From Rhynchospora pubera (taxonomy: Eukaryota; Streptophyta; Magnoliopsida; Poales; Cyperaceae): DNA of 64,000 bases. The translations under genes and the position numbers were made by a program. Positions 24,593-36,011 of this stretch are shown here, piece after piece. The stretch spans positions 77,393,676 through 77,457,675 of the forward strand of contig CM051460.1 of the NCBI GenBank assembly GCA_028095005.1. Direction: 5' to 3'. Below the pieces are notes generated by a model that made no database searches, had not been told where the DNA came from, and saw nothing but the letters and a program-made list of their open reading frames with translations. Each line of letters opens with the position of its first letter. The stretch's first letter is position 1.

Positions 24593-27330
24593 TGTGATAC
24601 CCAGTATTTTTGAATTTTAATTTTTGCATGCTTAATTATTTTAGTTGCTATGTAAATTTATTTTAAGCATTGTTTTCATGTTGAGTACAAAAATTTCTAT
24701 GGTTTATTTGGGTCTCAAACTTATTGAAATTGTGCTTAAATCTGAATTCTAAGTGAACCAGCAATTTTTGAGTAATTGAAGGACCATTTTGTAAAGTCCA
24801 CCATATAATATCCTTTTTATCCTTTCTCTTTCTCCCCACCAGCCATTATACTTCTCTCCCACCCACTTCTTCTTCCTCTACAGAAAATTTCTGCTCTTTC
24901 CTTTCCAAGCTCAAAGCTCCCTAAAGCCCTCCATAGAAAATAGCTAAAATAGTCCAAAAATTCAGCAAAAATCATATTTAGAAAGAGGAAGGTGAGGAGA
25001 GTACATGCAAGCCAAGAAATTTCGGATTTGAGTACCATTTTGGTAAGAACTCGTTTTTCTTCAAATCATTTTGATTCTTGAACAATTTCTAGGATTTAGC
25101 TTAAATAAAGGGTTAAAAATGATATTTTCTATTAGTATTAGTTGCATGCAAGGTTTTGTTAGCTAAATTTAGTGTTCTATTTGATTTGTGTGAGGTTTTG
25201 GTCGTGCATGAACTAAGCTTCGAGTTTAAAACGAATTTCTGAAATTGTTTGATTGATTTGTGCATTAAACTAGAATTCAAAAGGGGGTATAGTTGCATGC
25301 ATGGTACATTTGTAAAATTTGGGTTTTATACTAAAGTTTTGGTATGCATGCAAGGTTTGATTTAGTACTTTCTGTTTTGGTAAAGTGTTATAGATGCATA
25401 AGAATTTGGTTAAGCTATAAGGTTGCATGTAACGATTTTCTCACAAGTTTGCATTTCATTCTTTGTTTGAGAGTTGGATTTAAACCTTTTAATTGTGGAT
25501 TAAAACTTGTTTCTAGTAATTTTGGTATTTTAACTTATTTGTTAAGTTAGATAGTAATCTCTGAGAATTTCAATGGTTTAAGTGGTTAACTTTTGTGTTT
25601 GAATGTGCTTGGTTTAAGCCATTAAATTAGTAATTGGTACCAAATTCTGTCCTTGTTCAGTATTTCAGCCCAGAGACTGGAATTCGGTCCGGATTAGTTC
25701 AAATTCGGTCCGGATTGGTTCCTCTGGAAATTACAGCTTCTGAAATTCGGTCCGGATTAGTTGCAATTCGGTCCGGATTGTCCCCTCTGAGAACAGATTT
25801 TGTTTTGACCATAACTTTGCCATCCGGAGTCCGTTTTAGTTGATTCAAAGACCGTTGGAAAGCTCGTGAAAAGCTCTAGAACTTATTAGGTACTACTTGG
25901 TAGTTTGAAGATTAGAAATGTATGGTTTAAGCCTTAAACTTACTCGTGTCATGTTTGTTTGTGTTAAGTCGTGGTAAACCTTAACTCGACCACATTATAT
26001 GTCGTAATTTGGGATTGTATTTAAGTATTTGTTGCTTGTATCTTCTTTTTTCTTGTTTGATTTATTAAAGTAAGTATTTAGATATAAACTTTGTTTGTTA
26101 GACTTGGATAAACGTATCGGAGCAAGAAGTAACCGATACAAATGAAGTACTACAATTGCTTGTCTATGCTTGATGTTGATTGTTTCTTGCTTGTTGCTTA
26201 TGAAGTGCTTTTGCTATCAGGTGCGGATTCCACACCTACCTTGATTTATTGTTAGAACTTATTACTTGCATGGCATATTTGAATTGATTGAATTGCAAGC
26301 ATATTTGCATTTTACCATATTGTTATTATGATATAATTATTATGTATGCATATTGAACGGTTATCCGATTGATGTGAATGGAAATGGTATGGATGGTTAA
26401 GTACTCTTGTACGGTTAAATGGCACTGGTTTCGTTTGTACGCGGGCTCGCTACCCGGCGTGTCAATCGGTGTGGTTAAGCTTAATCCGAGGTCTATAGTG
26501 TCACGTCTTGAGGTACTTGTTGAAAGTTCGATTTGTATGAATTGAATCTGAATTGTACTCTGATCCCTGTGTCTGGGGAGGAGTGGGTTCTGATCCCTGT
26601 GTCTGGGGAGGAACCAGTTGACTCTGAATTTTACTCTGATCCCTGTGCCTGGGGAGGAGTAGGTTCTGGTCCCTGCTTCTGGGGAGGAACCAAATGACTC
26701 GTGATATCTGTAAACCAGACTTGCATTTGAATAATACCGAACCGAGCCGGCATTTGCATTGTCACTTAATGGTTGTGATTATTTTGATAATCAAATAAAT
26801 TGCCGAGCTCATTGCATTGCATGAATTGTATTTATATATGGACTTATACGAATGTATTTGTTAATGCAAATGTTATTTTGTTATTATCATATCTTGAAAT
26901 ATGTATTGCTTGATTGTTGCTTTTAAACTCGGTCGGTAATTAGTTCCGAAACATGTACTCAAGGTTCGTGTGGCTGGAACTGAATACCGCACTGAGATAA
27001 ATCTTTATTTATCTCATTTTTCCACTTTGTGGGTTCCAGGTTCTAGGCGAGCGCGGGCATGTGGAAAGGAGTAGGTCATCACTTTTGTTATTAAGTATGT
27101 GTAGCATGGGAACTCATGACTTGTTGTTTAAATGACCGTGTGTAATATTTTGAAAACAAGATGTTAAACCACTAATTATGATGTATTGATATTACATGCT
27201 AGACTTGTCTTGATTTGTGATGCTATACGTCCACAGATTTTCGTGTTATGGTTATTAAGCCTTGCGGGTGCACGGGTGGTAGTGTGCTCTCGTGGCGGCT
27301 GCGGCATCCCCGTGGTTCCGGGGTGTCACA
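24593..27330 (+). repeat. Array LTR 4
   Basis: Same length as its neighbours. Its left half matches the LTR 1/2 type. Its right half shares GCTATACGTCC, CATTTTTCC and GAATTGATTG with LTR 1. The stem-loop is at 26,994-27,015. Confidence 0.9.
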
Positions 27331-27786
27331 GTTGAGTGGTATCAGAGCTAGTGGTTTATCAACCCTAACCGGACCGTTTATTCTTATAAGAGTGTTGTTA
27401 AATAACCTAACCAGACCGCTAAGACGTTCGAGCGGGGTAGATCTTAGGATTGCTTTGTAATGTCTTGTAATTTTGTATGCTTATTATGGCTCAAGTATAA
27501 TTTAATACTTAGATTTTCAAAAGTTTAAAAAGGTTTAAAAGTATTTCTAATGTAAATACTAGTACTTGTATGTATTTATGTTTGTTAGATTTCCAAACAA
27601 TAATGGTATTACTCTATATAAGTGTATTTACAATTTTGATATTTTATTTTCTTATTCAATTTGGTTTGAATTGTTATGTTCTTGTTTGTATTGTATTGTA
27701 TCTTTTGTATGCTAGTTGTTTTATTTGTTCATTCTCTACTAGTACAACCGTTCAGAGGACTGAACGGATTTTTAAGGGGGGAGGGA
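27331..27786 (+). other. Array internal domain 4 (PBS 27,337-27,348; PPT 27,774-27,786)
   Basis: The last internal domain of the array, 456 bp and non-coding. Confidence 0.85.
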
Positions 27787-30700
27787 TGTGATACCCAGTA
27801 TTTTTGAATTTTAATTTTTGCATGCTTAATTATTTTAGTTGCTATGTAAATTTATTTTAAGCATTGTTTTCATGTTGAGTACAAAAATTTCTATGGTTTA
27901 TTTGGGTCTCAAACTTATTGAAATTGTGCTTAAATCTGAATTCTAAGTGAACCAGCAATTTTTGAGTAATTGAAGGACCATTTTGTAAAGTCCACCATAT
28001 AATATCCTTTTTATCCTTTCTCTTTCTCCCCACCAGCCATTATACTTCTCTCCCACCCACTTCTTCTTCCTATACAGAAAATTTCTGCTCTTTCATTTCC
28101 AAGCTCAAAGCTCCCTAAAGCCCTCCATAGAAAATAGCTAAAATAGTCCAAAAATTCAGCAAAAATCATATTTAGAAAGAGGAAGGTGAGGAGAGTACAT
28201 GCAAGCCAAGAAATTTCGGATTTGAGTACCATTTTGGTAAGAACTCGTTTTTCTTCAAATCATTTTGATTCTTGAACAATTTCTAGGATTTAGCTTAAAT
28301 AAAGGGTTGAAAATGATATTTTCTATTAGTATTAGTTGCATGCAAGGTTTTGTTAGCTAAATTTAGTGTTCTATTTGATTTGTGTGAGGTTTTGGTCGTG
28401 CATGAACTAAGCTTCGAGTTTAAAATGAATTTCTAAAATTGTTTGATTGATTTGTGCATTAAACTAGAATTCAAAAGGGGGTATAGTTGCATGCATGGTA
28501 CATTTGTAAAATTTGGGTTTTATACTAAAGTTTTGGTATGCATGCAAGGTTTGATTTAGTACTTTCTGTTTTGGTAAAGTGTTATAGATGCATAAGAATT
28601 TGGTTAAGCTATAAGGTTGCATGTAACGATTTTCTCACAAGATTGCATTTCATTCTGTGACACCCCGTCGAATACTGTACTGGACAATACACGATGGAGT
28701 GCCCGCCGTGGATGCCTGCTGCTCCCGCAAGGCTTAGAACCACTCATTTTACAAATTGCTGCGATTAAACACAATTAATATACGTGTCAATTATAAATTT
28801 ATAACTAATTACTTCAATATGAATTAAATCCTACAAAGTCTGGTAAATATAGGTTGCTAACCACAGTATCCAATGGCTCGCTACTCGTCCTGTTGTCCAG
28901 CACTTGACCTGAAACCTGGAACCCACAACCAATCGTGGAAAACAATGCAAAAGCACGGAATGAGATAAATAAAATTTATCTCAGTACAGTATTCAGTTCC
29001 AGCCACTTGAGTTTTGATTATCATGTGTTGGAACTAAATACAAGACTGAGTCAAATAAATTCCAAATCAAATTTCCATTTCATTTTATTTCAAATAACAT
29101 TAAAACTCGACTTTTGATCAAGCGATGCAATTAGACAAATAAATTCAATACTCTTACAAATCAATTTTTCCTTTCTTTGAATTCAAAATATGACAATTAG
29201 CATTTCAATTACTTGAACAAATAATTAATAACATGTAATAACTAATGTGCAAATTAAAAGCAACCTTTACCACTTGTTTCCAATAGAAATAGCAAGGTCA
29301 AATCAATTCAATCAATGCAATATGAAATGTGAGCTCGGCATCAATTCCATAACAATTCGAATATCAATGTATAGCAAAAGCCGACTCATTTGGTTGGGCA
29401 ATTACCTATTATGCAAGTCTGGTTTATCACAAGTCAATCATTTCAGTCATTTCCTTCAGATACCGCGAACCACCCTATAGATGGATGCCAACGGCCAATA
29501 TGTCGCGAGCACCTTCTACGAGGGGCTACCCCGACCAATACAATTCATATACCATTCAATCAATTAAATCATCAAATGTACAAGCAAGCTGGGAACACTC
29601 ACACTCCGGTCCATTCCAGACTAGACCTACTAAGTCCCGGTACATAAGCGCTTATTACACGGTGCTTGGTAGGATGGGTCATGACTCCACCTCCAAACAT
29701 TACGAGTGTCTATCTCAACCACACAAGTTGTACTTACCTCAATCAAATCACATTTCAATCGGATACCATTCAATATGTCACTTTCCAACATTTCAATCGG
29801 ATACCATTCAATATGCCACTTTCCAATCATGCATCAATATACAATTTCACAAAATGATCTCATGATCAAAATTCCAATTATGAATTCAGAATGCATAATG
29901 ATAATAATAATAATAGTAATAACAACAACAATCAGAATATATATCACATATAATTAAAACTCAAGTGAAATCCGTACCTGATAACACAATAACATCAGCT
30001 AGCCAACAAATAATCATACAGACCCTCAGTTGCACCAGCCCTATTCGGCTTGAAAACCTGCCCCGACTCTACATAGACAAATACTAGACTAAGTCCTTAC
30101 TTTAGCAAGCAAACATTAACAATTCACATTCAACAAATTCGTAGATAAAGTGACGGATTTGATTTGTTCCTTTGATTACCTCATACAATTATAGTACACC
30201 TTATTAGTTGTACTAGTAGATGTTTTGAAACACTAAACAGTGGTTAACAACTCTAGAAATCAATACACAACGGTAAAACAATAGTGCTGGACAATTTTCT
30301 GGCACAACCCGTGAAGGGTATTTTCGACAGTTTACAAAATCCTTTTTATTTCAAGAACTGCTGAACGGAATCAAATGAAAATTTAACTGTGAATGAAACA
30401 TAATAGGACACATCTACTGTAAAAATTTCATGTTGTTTGGACATACAGATTAATTATAGTGAATTTTCGAAATCAGACAGAATCAGGTTTCAGAAAATCT
30501 GTTCCAGCAAATTGTGCCAGTAAATACGTCTGAAAGTTCCTGCCTTGAAACCCTTCAAATAAATCTCTAAAAATTTTGTAAAATTTACAGAAGCTGCCTC
30601 TAGATGTCTAGTTTCATACCTAAAAGTTTCAAGTCCTAAATGCAAACAGAGAATAAATGAAAAATGAAAAACCACACTGGGGTCTGTCTGTTCCAGAAAC

Positions 30701-33700
30701 TGATTTTCAAAAGTTGCCCTGGTTTCAAAAATCTTGTAAAAATACCAACCAATCTCAGAAAAATTCACTTTAGATACCAAAATTTTCATCTTGAAGTCTA
30801 GTTTCAAACAAAACTATTCTCACATCCAAATTCGAAACAAAATAACAACAGTTAATTAAAGACTGATGCAAGGTTACAGCGGTAACAGAAAAACTGCAAA
30901 TGACTTTATTCAATTATACTTCTATACTAATTAACTAACTTGTTTCATATCAGATACTGGTGTCAAGTCCTCTATACCAGCACCACCATTTGTTTAAATC
31001 TGATTAGACTCAAAGTAATAGGTTCCCATGTGATACAAAATTTCAAACACTTATTTGGTTATACGTAGAGTACTCCAATTGAATAATTAATCAACATGAT
31101 CTTGATAAGTTGCTACAATCCCTTTAACAAAATCCTTAACTTTTGATGATTTTACAAGATATTAGAGAGTATGACACAATATCAAATAGCTTAAAAAAAA
31201 ATCCCAAAAGAAAATTTCAGTTTATCAATAATCAGCAAGGAGATCTAAGCAAAGAAATCTAAACAAATAAAAAATGAAGAACTCTCCAAAGAACATGTAT
31301 AAATACCTTTGATATCCTATAAGTATGAGTTTCACTTGTCCACTATAACTTGGTATCGGCCCTCACTTCCAACCTAGTTCGCTCATGTAGCTCCTCACAG
31401 TTAGGGATAATGAACCACAGCTTCCATCGATTTTGTATTTTTGATGCAAGAATTTGGTAATAATTTCCATAAATTTCGTGTTTTCTAAAAGGACGGTTGT
31501 GGAGCTTATTTCACAAAGGAAATAGCACAAGAGGTGGAATAATGGTGAAGCATTCAGTACAGCCGTGTAGGAACCAATTAAGGGAGAAATATGGGACGGT
31601 ACTAGCTATGTAGCATTTTAGTGGTTTGTAATAATTTTAATAAACTTGGAATACCAATATTACTTAGACATGGGAACTAAATAACTCATGGGTCCCCTTT
31701 GTCAATGTCACTGTTAATGGTAAACCATGCTTTTCTAATTTGTGTATGTTTACAAATGGCATGTAAGTCAATGCAAAAGTCATGGACGACACTTGAATGG
31801 ATGCTTTTCCACTTTGTGTATGTTCAAGCATGACATATAAGTCAATGGAAAATCATGGACGGCACATGGCATGTTCCAATTTGTGTATATTTATACATGG
31901 CATATAAGTAAATATCAAGCATGGCAAATAGGCCCCACTTATCATTCCCATGTTTTAAGCTATACAAAGTACATAGACAATCTAAGTTGGGACAAAAATA
32001 AAAAATGCATTTATTTAAAACCGAAAAAAATTACTACTTAATCTTTTGCATTCTAAAATGCATTATTAAAAATATATTTTTAATTCAGAAGTATAATATC
32101 AAAATTCCACTAGAATTTCAGGGTATAACACATTCTTTGTTTGAGAGTTGGATTTAAACCTTTTAATTGTGGATTAAAACTTGTTTCTAGTAATTTTGGT
32201 ATTTTAACTTATTTGTTAAGTTAGATAGTAATCTCTGAGAATTTCAATGGTTTAAGTGGTTAACTTTTGTGTTTGAATGTGCTTGGTTTAAGCCATTAAA
32301 TTAGTAATTTGTACCAAATTCTGTCCTTGTTCAGTATTTCAGCCCAGAGACTGGAATTCGGTCCGGATTAGTTCAAATTCGGTCCGGATTGGTTCCTCTG
32401 GAAATTACAGCTTCTGAAATTCGGTCCGGATTAGTTGCAATTCGGTCCGGATTGTCCCCTCTGAGAACAGATTTTGTTTTGACCATAACTTTGCCATCCG
32501 GAGTCCGTTTTAGTTGATTCAAAGACCGTTGGAAAGCTCGTGAAGAGCTCTAGAACTTATTAGGTACTACTTGGTAGTTTTAAGATTAGAAATGTATGGT
32601 TTAAGCCTTAAACTTACTCGTGTCATGTTTGTTTGTGTTAAGTCGTGGTAAACCTTAACTCGACCACATATTATGTCGTAATTTGGGATTGTATTTAAGT
32701 ATTTGTTGCTTGTATCTTCTTTTTTCTTGTTTGATTTATTAAAGTAAGTATTTAGATATAAACTTTGTTTGTTAGACTTGGATAAACGTATCGGAGCAAG
32801 AAGTTACCGATACAAATGAAGTACTACAATTGCTTGTCTATGCTTGATGTTGATTGTTTCTTGCTTGTTGCTTATGAAGTGCTTTTGCTATCAGGTGCGG
32901 ATTCCACACCTACCTTGATTTATTGTTAGAACTTATTACTTGCATGGCATATTTGAATTGATTGAATTGCAAGCATATTTGCATTTTACCATATTGTTAT
33001 TATGATATAATTATTATGTATGCATATTGAACGGTTATCCGATTGATGTGAATGGAAATGGTATGGATGGTTAAGTACTCTTGTACGGTTGAATGGCACT
33101 GGTTTCGTTTGTACGCGGGCTCGCTACCCGGCGTGTCAATCGGTGTGGTTAAGCTTAATCCGAGGTCTACAGTGTTACGTCTTGAGGTACTTGTTGAAAG
33201 TTCGATTTGTCTGAATTGAATCTGAATTGTACTCTGATCCCTGTGTCTGGGGAGGAGTGGGTTCTGATCCCTGTGTCTGGGGAGGAACCAGTTGACTCTG
33301 AATTTTACTCTGATCCCTGTGCCTGGGGAGGAGTAGGTTCTGGTCCCTGCTTCTGGGGAGGAACAAAATGACTCGTGATATCTGTAAACCAGACTTGCAT
33401 TTGAATAATACCGAACCGAGCCGGCATTTGCATTGTCACTTAATGGTTGTGATTATTTTGATAATCAAATAAATTGCCGAGCTCATTGCATTGCATGAAT
33501 TGTATTTATATATGGACTTATACGAATGTATTTGTTAATGCAAATGTTATTTTGTTATTATCATATCTTGAAATATGTATTGCTTGATTGTTGCTTTTAA
33601 ACTCGGTCGGTAATTAGTTCCGAAACATGTACTCAAGGTTCGTGTGGCTGGAACTGAATACCGCACTGAGATAATTGTATAATTATCTCATTCTCTGCTT

Positions 33701-34009
33701 GTTGCATTGTTTCCACTTTGGTTGTGGGTTCCAGGTTTTGGATCAGAGTGGTGCAACGGAAGCTTGGCGACTAGTAGGCCATCGTATTTTTGGTCGGTGT
33801 CCAATACCTTATGACCAGACAGTTGTTTATGTATTGTATTATTAGTTTAATAATTCATGGACATATGTAAGATTAGACTCTGATATTATACATTAATTGA
33901 AGATAATAAGTGTTGTTTGTATATTAGGATTGGTTAAGCCTTGCGGGTGCACGGGTGGTAGCGTGCGCTCGCGGCGGCTGCGGCATCCCCGTGGTTCCGG
34001 GGTGTCACA
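27787..34009 (+). repeat. Array LTR 5, interrupted and with a divergent 3' end
   Basis: It matches LTR 3 from 27,787 to 28,655, is broken by an inverted LTR (28,656-32,130), and resumes at 32,131 or, after the TSD, 32,136. From about 33,674 to 33,940 the sequence is unrelated in detail to LTRs 1-4. The end converges again on the GCCTTGCGGGTGCACGGGTG...GGGGTGTCACA terminus. It is followed by the ATAAT target duplication and no primer site, so this is the terminal 3' LTR. Confidence 0.85.
28656..32130 (-). mobile_element. Inverted solo LTR of a related Tekay-like family (3,475 bp)
   Basis: It starts TGTGACACCCCG and ends GGGTATAACA, the reverse complement of a TGTTATACCC...CGGGGTGTCACA LTR. 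The 5-bp target CATTC is duplicated at 28,651-28,655 and 32,131-32,135. On the minus strand it contains GCAAGGCTTA-related, CTGGAACCCACAACC-related and GAGATAAAT-AAA-ATTTATCTC elements found in the same order in the host array LTR. Three ~70-bp tandem repeats around TTTGTGTATRTT...GGCATRTAAGT lie at about 31,735-31,935. There is no internal domain, so it is a solo LTR. The ORFs of up to 126 codons inside are not recognisable genes. Confidence 0.85.
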
Positions 34010-34014
34010 ATAAT
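34010..34014. other. Target-site duplication ATAAT, right
   Basis: This is the partner of 15,006-15,010 and directly follows the terminal GTCACA of LTR 5. Confidence 0.9.
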
Positions 34015-35259
34015 GCTCCCTTTCTTTTAGTAAAAAAAAAGGAAATAGTTTTCAATTTTCTAAGATTTTTTCAAAAGTCTTAATCAGTCTTATTTTTAGA
34101 TTATAGATGTTTCCATTAAGCCCATTTCAATACAATTGCTCATGGCATCCACTCATAGCACCCTTTCATGGCATCTGCACATGGCATCCGCTCATCACAC
34201 CATTTCATGACATCTTCACATGACATCTATCCATTACACCTTTTCATCGTATCCGCATATGACACTTTTTCATCACATCTTCTCAATACAGCTCTTCACA
34301 ATCACACATTTATCAAACTAATTTCAATAATCCCTAACTTATTTATAGACTACATATGTTTCCATCAAGTATGTTCAATGCATATGCTCATGGAATCTTT
34401 TCATGGCACCTGGTCATAGCACCCTTTCATGATATTTGAACATGACATCCACCCACATCACTTTTTCATTGCATCCGCTCATGGCACCTATTGATCGCAT
34501 CTTCTCAGTGCACCTCTTCACACATTTATCAAGCTATTTCTAATAATTCCCCACTTAGATTTAGAATTTTAGATCGATAAATAATAATAAACCATATTTT
34601 ATGCATAGAGCCAATCCAACCAATGCTTTATGGAGAAAACCAATTTATAGAAATGCTAGATAATGATAATGGTGGAGAAAATTATCCAATGGAACCAACA
34701 CAACCACACCAAATTGATATTATTATTATTTTTTTTTGAAAAAAAACCAAATTGATATTAAAGAAGAAAAACTAATTTATACAAAATGCCAGACAATGAA
34801 AGTGAAGGAAAAAATTGCATAAGGGAGCCAATGCCTCTTAGTCATGAAGATATATAAGATAAAGAATTCGAAGACAAATCGATTATAATGTAGCAAACTT
34901 TACTTTTCATTTTTATTATTTAGTAAATATAATAGTTAATGTTCATCTATGTATGATTTTAATACATCTCTTATATTGTTCCATAATAAGCAATATCATG
35001 TATAAAATATGTAATGGAACCACTATTCAATGTATTATTGTTTTCTATTTTTTTATTCACTTTTCCCTTCACTTCAATTAAAATTTATAATTTTATAATT
35101 ATTGTTATTTTTTTTCCTGATCAAACATCAGTTTATCAAATTGCCTTATATAGTAAATTTTTTTTATTAAAATATTTTTCACTTCAAAATCATCTATCGA
35201 CTTGAAAAATTAAGCCACAATTTTTTCATATATTATTTATAATAAAATTCAATATCGTC

Positions 35260-35285
35260 GAGCGAAGCTCCACGTACAGATCTAG
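35260..35285 (+). other. Helitron 3' terminus: hairpin plus CTAG
   Basis: GAGCGAAGCTC folds as a 4-bp stem with a GAA loop, with 11 bases to the terminal CTAG and T as the flanking base. The same hairpin word with the same 11-base spacing occurs on the minus strand at 40,340-40,365. Confidence 0.85.
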
Positions 35286-36011
35286 TTAATATAATTATAT
35301 GAATTATATTAAGCATATGGCTATTTTAATATGCCAATTTGGGTCTCAGTTTGATGCATAAATTAAAGAGCAAAGTTTTTTTTTTTTTGATAATCATCAC
35401 AGCCCGTAGGCTAATTAAAGAGCAAAGTGAAATATTACACATGGGCTTTATAGCCCGTAAGAAGCACGGTTTGGAGGGAGAATTTAGTCCATTTTCTCAA
35501 GCCGAAAGTTGATAGGAAGAGGGGTTAGTTTAATAGTCAATATGACTTGTAGAATGAGTCATAGCTTTATTATAAATATTTTTCTCATTTGGATGAGAGA
35601 AGGTTACATACAAAATCACCTCCTTCTATTCCTTCTTAGCTTCCATTTTGCTCTTTAAATTGCATTATTTTAGGAGCTCATGTGTTGGCGTTAGTTCTAC
35701 CAATTAAATTGTGAATTTAATTGAAGATAGAAACTATGATTAGCTTCATCCTTTGGTTTGCTAGCACAAACCCTTAAGATTTGGTTAATCCTTTTGGTGG
35801 ACTCAAGAACAAGGAGGAGGTGTTGGAGTGCACGCCATTGACTTCAAAGCCGTGGTCAAGCCTCTTTCTTGCGATACGAAAAGAGGTTGAACCTCCTATC
35901 TATATTCTCGTGTGCTATTATGTCATATCTACTGGTTGCTTGATGTGCTTGGTGTTTAATTAGCTTAAATATGATTTAAAAATAAAATAAGCACACGACA
36001 CATTTCCTTCA
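35286..36011 (+). repeat. Copia LTR copy 2, right part
   Basis: It continues copy 2 after the Helitron and aligns with about 4,106-4,778 of copy 1. Shared words include AATTAAAGAGCAAAG, CTCATGTGTTG, GGTTTGCTAGCAC and GGTGGACTC, and it ends CATTTCCTTCA. An extra AT-rich insertion with a T-run is present near 35,378-35,415. Confidence 0.8.

Larger units (their letters stand above)
15011..34009 (+). mobile_element. Tandem array of a non-autonomous Tekay/Del-like LTR retrotransposon (5 LTRs, 4 internal domains)
   Basis: The order is LTR-int-LTR-int-LTR-int-LTR-int-LTR. LTR starts at 15,011, 18,205, 21,399, 24,593 and 27,787 give an exact 3,194-bp period. Each LTR begins TGTGATACCC and ends GGGGTGTCACA, about 2,738 bp. 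Each internal domain is only 456 bp: 6 bases, a TGGTATCAGAGC primer site (tRNA-iMet), non-coding DNA and a G-rich PPT. LTR termini, PBS and PPT resemble Tekay/Del chromoviruses, but no gag or pol is left, so movement would need proteins in trans. The ~70-aa ORFs inside the units are not conserved coding sequence. ATAAT duplications border the array. Confidence 0.9.
14776..35285 (+). mobile_element. Non-autonomous Helitron (~1.5 kb without its nested insert)
   Basis: The 5' end is A|TCTTATATATAATAAAG. The 3' end has hairpin GAGC-GAA-GCTC (35,260-35,270), 11 bases, then CTAG|T (35,282-35,285). Insertion between A and T without target duplication is confirmed against the uninterrupted copia LTR at 3,019-4,778. 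The element's own sequence is 14,776-15,010 plus 34,010-35,285. No Rep or helicase coding remains. The right half carries two ~240-bp direct repeats rich in CATGGCATC-type words (about 34,080-34,320 and 34,333-34,550). The LTR array at 15,011-34,009 is inserted within it. Confidence 0.85.

Noticed and set aside
15235..28232. Recurring 65-82-codon ORFs in the 3,194-bp units
   Set aside because: They repeat only because the unit repeats. They lie in LTR sequence, overlap on both strands, have chance-like composition, and show no retroviral domain.
29485..29865. 126-codon ORF and overlapping frames
   Set aside because: It lies within the inverted solo LTR, overlaps several other frames and has a low-complexity repeat-derived sequence.
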